DNA of 64,000 nucleotides from Rhizobiales bacterium Ga0077525 (GTDB lineage: Bacteria > Pseudomonadota > Alphaproteobacteria > Rhizobiales > Xanthobacteraceae): contig LNDS01000039.1 of assembly GCA_001464835.1 (NCBI GenBank), forward strand, positions 1 through 64,000. The letters run 5' to 3'. A program made the position numbers and the translations under genes. Below the pieces are notes generated by a model that did not search any database, was not told the DNA's origin, and was given only the letters and a program-made list of their open reading frames with translations. Below, piece after piece: positions 8,689 through 17,358 of this stretch; position 1 is the stretch's first letter, and each line of letters opens with the position of its first letter.

Positions 8689-9444
8689 ATGCCGAATTCG
8701 CAAACGAACCAGCCGCCGCGCCGCACCTTGCTGCTGACCGGCGCCAGCCGCGGCATCGGACACGCCACGGTGAAGCGTTTTTCGGCCGCCGGCTGGCGCG
8801 TCATCACCTGCTCGCGCCATCCGTTTCCGGAAAATTGCCCGTGGGACGCCGGACCGGAAGACCACATCCAGGTCGATCTGTCCGACGTCGGCAATACCAC
8901 CGAGGCGATTGCCGAAATCAAGCGCCGCCTCGACAACGGCGAACTGCATGCGCTGGTGAACAACGCGGCGATCTCGCCCAAGGCCGACGGCGGCAAGAGG
9001 CTCGGCTCGCTCGACACCGACATCGCCACCTGGCAGCGCATCTTCGCGGTGAATTTCTTCGCGCCGATCATGCTGGCGCGCGGCCTCGTCGATCAGCTTA
9101 AAGTTGCCAATGGCGCGGTGGTCAACGTCACTTCGATTGCCGGCTCGCGCGTGCATCCTTTCGCGGGCGCTGCCTACGCGACATCGAAGGCGGCGCTGGC
9201 TTCGCTGACGCGCGAGATGGCAAGCGATTTCGGCCGCCTCGGCATTCGCGTCAATGCGATTGCGCCGGGCGAGATCGATACGGCGATTTTATCGCCCGGC
9301 ACCGACAAGATCGTCGAGCAGATTCCGATGCAGCGCCTCGGCACGCCGGATGAAGTCGCCAAGATCATTTATGTGCTGTGCACCGAGACCAGCAGCTACG
9401 TTAACGGCGCCGAGATTCACATCAACGGCGGCCAGCACGTTTGA
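8689..9444 (+). CDS. SDR family NAD(P)-dependent oxidoreductase
   Basis: This is a classical short-chain dehydrogenase/reductase of 251 residues. It has the cofactor motif TGASRGIG at 17-24, NNAA at 91-94, the catalytic Ser at about 149, and YATSK with Tyr163 and Lys167. The C-terminal segment contains the usual NGAEIHINGGQ. The substrate cannot be predicted; neighbours give little help, since pdxH lies upstream behind a repeat and the next gene converges. Overall similarity is to the FabG-like branch. Confidence 0.9.
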   Translation: MPNSQTNQPPRRTLLLTGASRGIGHATVKRFSAAGWRVITCSRHPFPENCPWDAGPEDHIQVDLSDVGNTTEAIAEIKRRLDNGELHALVNNAAISPKADGGKRLGSLDTDIATWQRIFAVNFFAPIMLARGLVDQLKVANGAVVNVTSIAGSRVHPFAGAAYATSKAALASLTREMASDFGRLGIRVNAIAPGEIDTAILSPGTDKIVEQIPMQRLGTPDEVAKIIYVLCTETSSYVNGAEIHINGGQHV

Positions 9445-9449
9445 ACCGC

Positions 9450-9659
9450 TCACGACGCGCGCGGCGTATCCTGCGTTGACGGCGGCGCGTTGCGCATGTC
9501 TCGGTGCGGCCCGGCGTAAACAAGCCGGTGCGTCTCGCCGCACGCGCAGGCAAACAGAACCGTCTTGTTGTTCGGCCCGGCGATATCCTCATACGCAAAG
9601 TTGCTGATGACGGTGACGCCGGTTTGCGGACAGGTGATGACGATGCGTGGTTTTCCCAT
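9450..9659 (-). CDS. Small conserved protein with zinc-ribbon-like cysteines
   Basis: A 69-residue protein beginning MGKPRIVITCPQTG. Three cysteines, C10 and a CxC pair (FACACGETH), plus the following histidine suggest a small metal-binding ribbon, but the set is incomplete for a standard zinc ribbon. It converges on the SDR gene with a five-base gap. No clear ribosome-binding site is visible. I do not recognise a named function. Confidence 0.6.
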   Translation of the reverse strand: MGKPRIVITCPQTGVTVISNFAYEDIAGPNNKTVLFACACGETHRLVYAGPHRDMRNAPPSTQDTPRAS

Positions 9660-9964
9660 GCAGGCAAAACGCGCAAGCGACGCGATCGGTTTATAAATCG
9701 CCGCCGGCGTGGCGAACGCGCGCTTTCGATGAAGCGTTTGTTTTGATTCAAATTGTCAAATGGTGGGGGTCGTTCTAACCCTCCCCCGTTGGGAGAAGGT
9801 GGCGAGCGCCCGCATGACAGCGTCCCAGGGGGACCGCCCCGGCAATAGGTTCCGCCCCCGTTAAAATACATATTGCTCGCTATTTGCCCCTATTGGGCGC
9901 ACACCCGTGTGCGGCTGAGGCAATTTCGCGCTCAATCCGCCCTTTTTCAGAGCGGCGCACCACG
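9660..9964. other. Intergenic stretch with a repeat fragment
   Basis: These 305 bases separate the small minus-strand protein from the receiver-HWE kinase gene. Positions 9777-9802 hold a degraded CCCTCCCCC/GGGAG element of the same kind as the other CT-rich hairpins. The AT-rich run near 9863-9880 probably contains the kinase promoter, but no clear -35/-10 pair can be named. No further gene is supported. Confidence 0.5.
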
Positions 9965-11080
9965 ATGTCCGAACCGATTCCCGCAATTCCGAACGTCCTC
10001 GTCGTCGAAGACGAAATGGTGCTGAGGATGAAGGCCATCGACATCGTCGAAGACGCCGGCTTTACCGCCATCGAAGCGGTCAACGCCGACGAGGCGATGA
10101 CGATCCTGGAATCGCGCTCCGACATCTCTCTGCTGTTCACCGACATCCAGATGCCCGGCAGCCTCGACGGGCTGAAACTGGCGCACGCGGTGCACCGGCG
10201 CTGGCCCGAGATCAAGATCCTGCTGGTCTCCGGCCAGGTGAAGGTGACCGATGCCGACAAGCCGGAAAACAGCCGCTTCTTTCCCAAGCCGCTGGCCACC
10301 AAGGACATGATTTCCGAAATCCAGCACATGATCGGCGCCGGCGCGCTCAAGATCGAGCCGCTGAGCCGCGCCGAAGAAACGCTGAGCGCCGAGAATGACA
10401 GCCTTCGCCTGCTGCTCGAGCAGGCCGGCATCGACGCCAAGGCGCTGCTCGCCCAGGCCGGCATCGACGCCAAGGAACGCGAGGCCGCCGACAAATTGCA
10501 GCAGCTCGTGCTCGACGAACTGCATCACCGCATCAAGAATACGCTCGCCATTGTCGGCGCGATCGCCTCGCAAAGCCTGCGCAACGCGACCAGCGCCGCG
10601 CACGGGCTGGAAGCGATCGACGGCCGGCTCGGCGCACTCGGCCGCGCCCACGATTTGCTGATGCATGTCAGTTGGTCCAAGGCCGACCTGGCGCACACCT
10701 TGCGCGGCGCCACCGAGCCTTATGACCAGGGCGGCGGACGCTTCCGCATTACCGGCCCCGACCTCAAGATGACCTCCGGCGCCGTCATCGCGCTGGCGAT
10801 GACGGTCAACGAATTGTGCACCAACACCACCAAATTCGGTGCGCTGTCGGTGCCGAACGGGCATGTCGAAATCGTCTGGACGGTCGATGAAGCGGCCCAA
10901 AGGCTGCGCCTGGTGTGGAGCGAAAAGAACGGCCCGCCGGTGGCGCCGCCGAACCGCCGCAGCTTCGGCACACGGCTGATGGGCTCGCTCGGACTGCAAC
11001 TGCAAGGCCACGTCGATCTGGCCTACGAGACGTCGGGCTTCGTCTATACGCTCGACGTGCCGTTGAGTTCGGTGGTCTGA
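9965..11080 (+). CDS. Receiver domain-HWE histidine kinase hybrid
   Basis: The 371-residue soluble protein begins with a receiver domain (about 8-125; phospho-acceptor Asp60 in LLFTDIQMPG, Lys108 in FFPKPL). A short linker holds two near-identical copies of QAGIDAK (153-159 and 164-170). An HWE-family kinase follows, with the H-box LDELHHRIKNTLA (His188 likely phosphorylated), the N-box around VNELCTN (281-287) and the diagnostic W-x-E at 318-320. HWE kinases are typical of alphaproteobacteria and often serve light or stress signalling. An N-terminal receiver suggests that another kinase controls it. The start at 9965 precedes the receiver directly; an in-frame ATG 81 bases earlier adds an unlikely tail. 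Confidence 0.92.
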   Translation: MSEPIPAIPNVLVVEDEMVLRMKAIDIVEDAGFTAIEAVNADEAMTILESRSDISLLFTDIQMPGSLDGLKLAHAVHRRWPEIKILLVSGQVKVTDADKPENSRFFPKPLATKDMISEIQHMIGAGALKIEPLSRAEETLSAENDSLRLLLEQAGIDAKALLAQAGIDAKEREAADKLQQLVLDELHHRIKNTLAIVGAIASQSLRNATSAAHGLEAIDGRLGALGRAHDLLMHVSWSKADLAHTLRGATEPYDQGGGRFRITGPDLKMTSGAVIALAMTVNELCTNTTKFGALSVPNGHVEIVWTVDEAAQRLRLVWSEKNGPPVAPPNRRSFGTRLMGSLGLQLQGHVDLAYETSGFVYTLDVPLSSVV

Positions 11081-11205
11081 GCTTCCGGGCGTAATATCGG
11101 CCATGCGCGATTGCGCGGGGCCTGCGCCGCGGAAACCACTTCCCTCGCGGGCGTGACGTGGCATAAGGGCGCCGCAAACTCATTCCCGGAACCTGAACCT
11201 CCGTC

Positions 11206-12849
11206 ATGATTCGTCTCGATAACGTCAGTAAGCAGAACGGCCACCAGATCATCTTCATCGAGGCCTCGGTCGCCCTGCACCGCGGCGAAAAGGTCGGCCT
11301 GGTCGGCCCCAACGGCTCCGGCAAGACTACCCTCTTCCGCCTGATTACCGGCGAGGAAGCGCCCGACGAGGGTCAGGTGGCGATCGATCGCGGCATCACC
11401 ATCGGCTATTTCAGCCAGGACGTCGGCGAAATGTCGGGACGCTCGGCGGTCGCCGAAGTGATGGACGGAGTCGGCCCGGTCAGCGAAGTCGCGGCCGAAC
11501 TGAAAGAACTCGAAGCCGCCATGTCGGACCCGGCTTTGGCCGAGCCAGAGCGCGCCGACGAGATGAACGAGATCATCGAGCGCTATGGCGAGGTGCAGCA
11601 CCGTTTCCAGGAACTCGACGGCTACGGCCTCGAAGGCAAGGCGCGCGAAGTGCTTGCCGGCCTCTCGTTCACGCAGGAAATGATGGACGGCAATGTCGGC
11701 GCCTTGTCCGGCGGCTGGAAAATGCGCGTGGCGCTGGCGCGCATTCTGTTGATGCGGCCCGACGCCATGCTGCTCGACGAACCGTCGAACCATCTCGATC
11801 TCGAGAGCCTGATCTGGCTCGAGCAATTCCTCAAAGGCTATGACGGCATGCTGCTGATGACCTCGCATGACCGCGAATTCATGAACCGCATCGTCAACGA
11901 GATCGTCGAGATCGATGGCGGCACACTGACGACCTATGCCGGCAATTACGAATTCTACGAACAGCAGCGCGCGCTGAACGAGAAGCAACAGCAAGCGCAG
12001 TTCGAGCGGCAACAGGCGATGCTGGCGAAAGAGATTAAGTTCATCGAGCGTTTCAAGGCGCGCGCCTCGCATGCCGCGCAGGTGCAGAGCCGCGTCAAGA
12101 AGCTCGACAAGATCGAGCGCGTCGAGCCGCCGAAGCGGCGGCAATCGGTGGCGTTCGAATTTCTGCCCGCGCCGCGCTCCGGCGAGGACGTGGTCAGCCT
12201 GAAGAACGTGCAGAAGGGCTACGGCACGCGCAGCATCTATGACGGGCTCGACTTTTCGGTGCGGCGCAAGGAGCGCTGGTGCGTGATGGGCATCAACGGC
12301 GCCGGCAAATCGACGTTGTTGAAGCTGGTCGCCGGCGCGACCACGCCGGACGACGGCACGGTGGCGCTCGGCGGCAGCGTCAAGATGGGCTACTTCGCGC
12401 AGCACGCCATGGACCTGCTCGACGGCGAGCGCACGGTGTTCGAGGAACTGGAATATTCATTCCCGCAAGCCGGCCAGGGTTCGCTGCGCGCGCTGGCGGG
12501 ATGCTTCGGGTTTTCCGGCGACGATGTCGAGAAGCGCTGCCGCGTTCTCTCCGGCGGCGAGAAGGCGCGGCTGGTGATGGCCAAGATGCTGTTCGATCCG
12601 CCGAATTTCCTGGTGCTCGACGAGCCGACCAACCATCTCGACATCGCCACCAAGGAAATGCTGATCGCGGCGCTGTCGGAATACGAAGGCACCATGCTGT
12701 TCGTGTCGCATGACCGGCATTTCCTCGCCGCATTGTCGAACCGCGTGCTGGAAGTGACGCCGGAGGGCATCCACCAGTATGGCGGCGGCTATTCGGAATA
12801 TGTCGAGCGCACGGGGTACGAGGCGCCGGGGTTGAAGAAAAGCGCGTGA
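11206..12849 (+). CDS. ABC-F family ATP-binding protein
   Basis: The 547-residue protein has two ABC ATPase domains and no membrane segment, which defines the ABC-F class acting at the ribosome. Walker A motifs (GPNGSGKTT and GINGAGKST), signatures (LSGGWKMRVALAR and LSGGEKARLVMAK) and Walker B motifs (LLDEPSNHLD and LVLDEPTNHLD) are all intact. The linker between the domains is rich in Glu, Gln and Lys (NEKQQQAQFERQQ), as expected for the tRNA-contacting linker. It lacks the long C-terminal coiled coil of Uup. It is probably a housekeeping translation factor rather than a drug-resistance factor (inference). Confidence 0.93.
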   Translation: MIRLDNVSKQNGHQIIFIEASVALHRGEKVGLVGPNGSGKTTLFRLITGEEAPDEGQVAIDRGITIGYFSQDVGEMSGRSAVAEVMDGVGPVSEVAAELKELEAAMSDPALAEPERADEMNEIIERYGEVQHRFQELDGYGLEGKAREVLAGLSFTQEMMDGNVGALSGGWKMRVALARILLMRPDAMLLDEPSNHLDLESLIWLEQFLKGYDGMLLMTSHDREFMNRIVNEIVEIDGGTLTTYAGNYEFYEQQRALNEKQQQAQFERQQAMLAKEIKFIERFKARASHAAQVQSRVKKLDKIERVEPPKRRQSVAFEFLPAPRSGEDVVSLKNVQKGYGTRSIYDGLDFSVRRKERWCVMGINGAGKSTLLKLVAGATTPDDGTVALGGSVKMGYFAQHAMDLLDGERTVFEELEYSFPQAGQGSLRALAGCFGFSGDDVEKRCRVLSGGEKARLVMAKMLFDPPNFLVLDEPTNHLDIATKEMLIAALSEYEGTMLFVSHDRHFLAALSNRVLEVTPEGIHQYGGGYSEYVERTGYEAPGLKKSA

Positions 12850-12901
12850 GGGGGAGCACCACCGCCTGGTAAGACGTAAGTCGGTAAGTTAGATTACCGG
12901 C

Positions 12902-13127
12902 ATGAACCGCCCGACCCGCCTTCTCCAAGGTTTCCGTCAAAAGCCAGACGGTGCTGCCGCGCGAGGTCCGTGAGCTTCTCGGCATCAAGCCCGGCGACAT
13001 GTTGCGCTACCGCGTGACCAAAGACGGCGTCCTGCTCGACAAGGCAGCGCCCGAAGCCGACGACCCTTTCGCGTCTTTTTCGGAATGGTCGAGCGCCGCC
13101 GACGAAAAAGCCTATGAAAAGCTCTGA
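12902..13127 (+). pseudogene. AbrB/MazE-type antitoxin gene with 5' frameshift
   Basis: From 12918 to the TGA at 13125 the DNA encodes an AbrB/SpoVT-type swapped-hairpin domain (AFSKVSVKSQTVLPREVREL, then LGIKPGDMLRYRV) and an acidic tail (FSEWSSAADEKAYEKL). The only ATG, at 12902, is in a different frame that ends early. Dropping one C near 12915-12917 joins the ATG to the domain as MNRPTAFSKVS, so the gene appears shifted by one base. A start at GTG 12951 is possible but would cut off the first strands of the DNA-binding domain. The last 14 bases overlap the toxin gene, as in intact toxin-antitoxin pairs. A sequencing error cannot be excluded. Confidence 0.7.
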
Positions 13128-13470
13128 CCGGCAACGCTTTGCCGCATTCGATGTTGTCGTTGTGCCGTTTCCCTCTGCCGATCGGCTGGCCGAAAAGCGC
13201 CGTCCCGCGCTCGTTGTGTCCGGGCCAAAGCTTGCACCCTACGATCTGGTCTGGGTTGCCATGATTACCAGCGCCGACAACGAGCGCTGGCCGAGCGATA
13301 TCGCCATTGCCGACAGGGACGGAGCCGGGCTGCCCGCCGCATCGGTGGTGCGGCCAGCAAAGATCGCCTGTATCGATCCGGCCCGGATCGAGCGCCGCGC
13401 CGGCCGTTTCGACAAGAAGACGGCGCGCGCCGTCGCTCAGCGGCTGCGCGGATTTCTCGGCACGCCGTAG
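13114..13470 (+). CDS. PemK/MazF-type toxin endoribonuclease
   Basis: The 118-residue protein matches the PemK/MazF family: an N-terminal strand DVVVVPFP, a KRRPALVVSG segment with the conserved RPALVV pattern, the ITSA segment, and the C-terminal half with VVRPAKI. These toxins cut mRNA when freed from their antitoxin. The start overlaps the upstream antitoxin reading frame by 14 bases, so translation would be coupled. Since the antitoxin gene looks frameshifted, either the toxin is weak or silent, or antitoxin is still made from an internal start, or the shift is an artefact. Confidence 0.87.
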   Translation: MKSSDRQRFAAFDVVVVPFPSADRLAEKRRPALVVSGPKLAPYDLVWVAMITSADNERWPSDIAIADRDGAGLPAASVVRPAKIACIDPARIERRAGRFDKKTARAVAQRLRGFLGTP

Positions 13471-13556
13471 CGCTCCACGTGCCTGCAACCATAAGTTGAC
13501 AAACAGCCACTCGCAATTGTCAAATGCCGGCGGGATCACGCGCTGTGGGGGGCAAA

Positions 13557-15614
13557 ATGGCGAAGGCGAGCCAGAGGTCGGCAAAAGCTAGCGCACGCGG
13601 CAAGGCCGCCAATGCGGTGAATTCGCCCCCACGCACCACGGCCGACGCGCGCGCCACGCGAACGGCCGCGGCGAGTTCAACGCCGACAGACGCTCTCGGC
13701 GGCACGGCGCCAAGACTGAACGTTATACAGGTCGGCAATCGCCTGTTTCCCAGCAAGCCGTCGCGTCTCGACAACCGCAAGCTGGATATTCTCCCGGACA
13801 TGCCGGACATCCGGGATCGGATCTACATCCCGCACCTTCGCGCCTTGCATCCGGCGATCAGCCCTCGCATTGCGTTCTCAGTGCGCAATCAAGGCCAGGA
13901 TTCCAGTTGCACAGGTTTCTCATTGGCGCATGTCATCGACTTTCTGCGCTTCCGCGAGGTCAGCCCCGAAACGCCGGAGCGTGTCAGCGCGCGTATGCTT
14001 TACGAGATGGCGAAGCGCAACGACGAGTGGGCCGGCAGCGCCTATGAAGGATCAAGTCTGCGCGGCGCCATCAAGGGGTTCTACCGCAACGGCGTTTGCA
14101 CCGAGACGGCGGCGCCGGACAGTCCGGGAATCAAGAACTGGTCGCTCAGCTACGAGATGAGCAAGAGCGCCCGCGAAACCCGGCTGGGCGTGTATTTTCG
14201 CCTCAAGCCCGATATCAGCGACTATCACGCCGCACTGAACGAGATCGGCGTCATCTATGTATCGGCGCAAATCCATTCCAATTGGGACACGCCCCATAAT
14301 GGCTTTATCGAGCCCGGCGGCAAACCGGCCGGCGGCCATGCCTTTGCTATCGTCGGCTATGACGACAAAGGGTTCTGGGTTCTCAATTCGTGGGGCCCTG
14401 AATGGGGCACGGATGGCATCGCGCACTGGCGCTACGGCGATTGGGCCGCCACCGTCATGGACGCCTGGGTGTTGCAACTCGGCGTCCGTGCGCCGGACGC
14501 GTTCGGCGCAACGCCGCGCGTCAGCCCGTCGAGCGCATCAGGCCTGTTCGGACTGAGCGATCCCAACCGCAGCGACATCATCGGGCATTTCATCAATGTC
14601 GACGATGGCCGTCTTGTCACCGACGGCAAATACGGATCGCCGAACGACATCGAAATGCAGGAAACGGTCGACCGGCTGGTGTCGCCCTCGGCCAACAAGG
14701 GCAAAGGCTACGACCATCTGATCATTTATGCGCATGGCGGCCTGAATTCACTGACCGACGAAGCCAAGCGCATTGCGACCTGGCAGCGCACCAACATATT
14801 CGGCCGCAACACCTTGTATAATTTTCACCTGATGTGGGGTTCGGGCTTTATCGACGAGGTTTTCGGCGCGCTGTCCGAATCCCCGGCGGCCGGCCGAGTC
14901 GCCGGGCGATTTTCCGACTGGCTATTCGAAGCCGGACTGGGCAAGGAGAGCGGCGCTTATGCGTGGCGCAACATGAAACAGGATGCGCGCGTCGCTTTTA
15001 GCGGCGAGCAGGATTACGACGGCGGCTTCAAGGGGCTGGTGTCGTTGCTGCGCGGCCTCGACAAGGCGGCACGCCGCCCCAAACTGCACCTGGTCGGCCA
15101 TAGCGCCGGCGCGATCGTTCTGGGGAACCTGCTGTCTGCGCTGGGGCGATTCAAACTCAACAAAGTCGAGTTGAGCAGCATTCACTTGATGGCGCCGGCC
15201 TGCACCGTCGATTTCTTCAAGCAGCACTACGGTCCCTACCTCAACGGCAAAGGCGCGCGGAAGCTGCTCGACAAAATCTACCTTTACAACCTCACCGACA
15301 AACTGGAGCTCGACGATACCGTTTCCGGCAACTTCCCGTTATTGCCGTCCTACAGCCATTCACTGCTCTATCTCGTTTCGCGTGCTTATGAGGACCGGCC
15401 CGGGACGGCGCTGGCCGGCATGGAGGCGTTCAAGGACGGCATGCCAACCGCCTCGAGCAAGCTCAACATTTCCTATTCAGGTCACGGAAACTCCGCATCG
15501 ACGTCGCATGGCGGCTTCGACAACGATGCGCTGACGCTGACCACCATCATGTCGCGCATTCTCGGCAAACCGGCGCCCGAGCCGCCGACCGCTGATGAGT
15601 TGACCGGCTACTGA
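13557..15614 (+). CDS. Papain-like (C1) cysteine peptidase fused to alpha/beta hydrolase domain
   Basis: The 685-residue protein joins two enzyme-like domains. Residues about 85-310 look like a C1 papain peptidase: Gln112 (oxyanion hole) and Cys118 in NQGQDSSC, His261 in GGHAFAIVGYDD, Asn277 in LNSWG. Residues about 380-670 look like an alpha/beta hydrolase: HGG at 393-395, the nucleophile elbow GHSAG with Ser516, and candidate acid and histidine residues further on (such as His643). The first 50 residues are Lys/Ala/Thr-rich and disordered, with no Sec or Tat signal. The start at 13557 has a GGGGGG run just upstream. It stands alone between a toxin gene and corA. No substrate or immunity partner is visible. 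Confidence 0.83.
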   Translation: MAKASQRSAKASARGKAANAVNSPPRTTADARATRTAAASSTPTDALGGTAPRLNVIQVGNRLFPSKPSRLDNRKLDILPDMPDIRDRIYIPHLRALHPAISPRIAFSVRNQGQDSSCTGFSLAHVIDFLRFREVSPETPERVSARMLYEMAKRNDEWAGSAYEGSSLRGAIKGFYRNGVCTETAAPDSPGIKNWSLSYEMSKSARETRLGVYFRLKPDISDYHAALNEIGVIYVSAQIHSNWDTPHNGFIEPGGKPAGGHAFAIVGYDDKGFWVLNSWGPEWGTDGIAHWRYGDWAATVMDAWVLQLGVRAPDAFGATPRVSPSSASGLFGLSDPNRSDIIGHFINVDDGRLVTDGKYGSPNDIEMQETVDRLVSPSANKGKGYDHLIIYAHGGLNSLTDEAKRIATWQRTNIFGRNTLYNFHLMWGSGFIDEVFGALSESPAAGRVAGRFSDWLFEAGLGKESGAYAWRNMKQDARVAFSGEQDYDGGFKGLVSLLRGLDKAARRPKLHLVGHSAGAIVLGNLLSALGRFKLNKVELSSIHLMAPACTVDFFKQHYGPYLNGKGARKLLDKIYLYNLTDKLELDDTVSGNFPLLPSYSHSLLYLVSRAYEDRPGTALAGMEAFKDGMPTASSKLNISYSGHGNSASTSHGGFDNDALTLTTIMSRILGKPAPEPPTADELTGY

Positions 15615-15647
15615 CCGCCTTCGCGGGAGCGTTATGCACCCCCTCCC

Positions 15648-16628
15648 CTACAACCACTTCTTCCACTTGAAGAACGCGATCGGCAGAATGGCGACGATGA
15701 CCATGAGGCCGAGCGCCCAGAGATAACCGTACTGCCAGTCCAGCTCGATCATGCCGGTGTGGAAGTTCATGCCATAGATCGAGGCGACGAGCGTCGGCGG
15801 CATGAACACCACCGCCATGATCGAGAAGATCTTGATGATGGCGTTCTGCTGGATGTTGACGACGCCGAGCATGGCGTCGAGCAAAAACGTGACCTTGTTG
15901 GAAATGAAGCTGGCGTGGTCGGTGAGCGAGATCACATCGCGCTGCATCGACTGCAATTGCGTGCGCACGTCCTTGTTCCACTTCATCACCTCGGCCTCAT
16001 GGCCGAGAAACGACAACAGGCGGCCGACCGAGACCTGGCTTTCGCGCACCTTGGAGGTGAGATCGCCCTTGCGGCCGAGCGCCTTGAGCACGTCGTTGTA
16101 GGACGCCTGGCCCTTGACCTCGTCGGGTTCGAAGATCTGAAGCGATACCTGATCGACTTCGGCGGCGACGCGCTCGAGAATATCGGCCGAGCGGTCGACC
16201 ACCGCGTCAAGCAGATCCATCAACACGCTGTCGCCGGAGACTTTCGGCCCGCAAGCACGGCCGAGCTTGTGCTCGACGATGGTGAAAGGCCGCGGGTCGT
16301 CGTAGCGCACGGTGCACAGGCGGTGCTTGGACAGAATGAAGGTGACGGCGGTGGTCTTCGGCGTCGCGGTGTCGGACTGGCACATCAAGGTCGCGGTCAT
16401 GTAGCGCGCGCCGTTCTCGACATAGAGCCGGCTGGAGACCTCGATCTCCTGCATTTCCTCGCGCGTCGGCACCGCGATGCCGAGCAGGCTTTCGACCATG
16501 CGGTCTTCCTGCACGGTCGGCGTCACCAGATCGATCCACACCGCCGCCTCGGGCAATTCGGCGCCCGATTCAACCGGGATGCGCTCCAGCGCCGTGCCGT
16601 TCTGGACGTAGACCGAGAGCATGAGCAT
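15648..16628 (-). CDS. corA: CorA-type magnesium/cobalt transporter
   Basis: The 326-residue protein has the long cytoplasmic alpha/beta-helical domain of CorA, followed by two C-terminal membrane helices. The signature YGMN, in IYGMNFHTGM, sits in the loop after the first helix, and the basic tail FFKWKKWL ends the protein. CorA forms a pentameric channel for Mg2+ (and Co2+/Ni2+) uptake in the inner membrane. ATG 16628 has AAGG about four bases upstream. It converges with the peptidase fusion gene. No Mg2+-sensing leader is visible. Confidence 0.94.
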   Translation of the reverse strand: MLMLSVYVQNGTALERIPVESGAELPEAAVWIDLVTPTVQEDRMVESLLGIAVPTREEMQEIEVSSRLYVENGARYMTATLMCQSDTATPKTTAVTFILSKHRLCTVRYDDPRPFTIVEHKLGRACGPKVSGDSVLMDLLDAVVDRSADILERVAAEVDQVSLQIFEPDEVKGQASYNDVLKALGRKGDLTSKVRESQVSVGRLLSFLGHEAEVMKWNKDVRTQLQSMQRDVISLTDHASFISNKVTFLLDAMLGVVNIQQNAIIKIFSIMAVVFMPPTLVASIYGMNFHTGMIELDWQYGYLWALGLMVIVAILPIAFFKWKKWL

Positions 16629-16783
16629 CGCACCTTGTTGCGCGTGGTGCTTATTTCATGGCCCGATCGCGCAGCGTCGCGCAAGCCATAAATGGCCGCG
16701 CGGCTCGGCGGGTCTGAGGCTTGTCGTGGAGGGCTTAAAGATCAGCAAGGCGGCGCTGCGGCGCGGCCGCCTTTCAAGACAGA

Positions 16784-16978
16784 TCAGTCGCTGTCGCCGG
16801 GAATGAACCGGGTTTCGCGCGCGGCGCGCTTTTCGCCTTTGTGCTGGCAGGCGCCGGCCACCGCGGAGATGCCGATCTTGCCGTAGCGATCATTCAGCGA
16901 GGCCGTCTGGCTCACCGAGCCCTGTTGCTGCTGTTGCTGGTGGGCGCTCGACTTCTCTTGCGCCTTCTTGACGTTCAT
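16784..16978 (-). CDS. Small hypothetical protein with poly-Gln run
   Basis: A 64-residue, highly polar protein starting MNVKKAQEKSSAH, with a run of six glutamines, three cysteine- and glycine-poor segments and no membrane helix. GGAGA lies about nine bases before the ATG, which supports it as a real gene. A GGAAC box in its upstream region lacks a matching CGTT, so no EcfG promoter can be claimed. I do not recognise a family; it may be an alphaproteobacterial orphan. Confidence 0.6.
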   Translation of the reverse strand: MNVKKAQEKSSAHQQQQQQGSVSQTASLNDRYGKIGISAVAGACQHKGEKRAARETRFIPGDSD

Positions 16979-17358
16979 TTCAGTCTTCTCCAGTCCGTCC
17001 TTGGTTAGTCCCTGGTTCCGAATGTGGTCGGCAACTGGGGCGAAATTGCGCGGGCATTCGTGTTGTATCGTGACCTTTGAGCGCCCTCACGGGCGGCATC
17101 TGCCGGTCCCCGACTTTCCGGCTGTTATGGTAAACCTTCTCTTAACATCTTCCCGGCAAGCTGTTTTCCGCAAGTGGGACCGAGCCCGTTAAGGCTGCGG
17201 CCGGAACTATAGTTGAGTGCGGTATTCCTGCAACAGGTTCACAGGAAGCCGCAGCGCAGCAAGCCGGAATCGTAGCTATTGCGTAGCGTCTTGGATTAAT
17301 TGGGACATCAAATCGACAGTCGGGGCGCTCCTTCAATCGACCGGGGAAAGAGGCGGAA
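16979..17358. other. Intergenic region between diverging genes
   Basis: These 380 bases separate the small minus-strand gene from the L,D-transpeptidase gene and must hold both promoters. Positions 17131-17146 read TAAA, seven bases, TTAAC: one mismatch from the CtrA box TTAA-N7-TTAAC. GAAAGAGGCGGAA just before 17359 serves as the ribosome-binding region. No further gene or RNA is supported. Confidence 0.45.
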
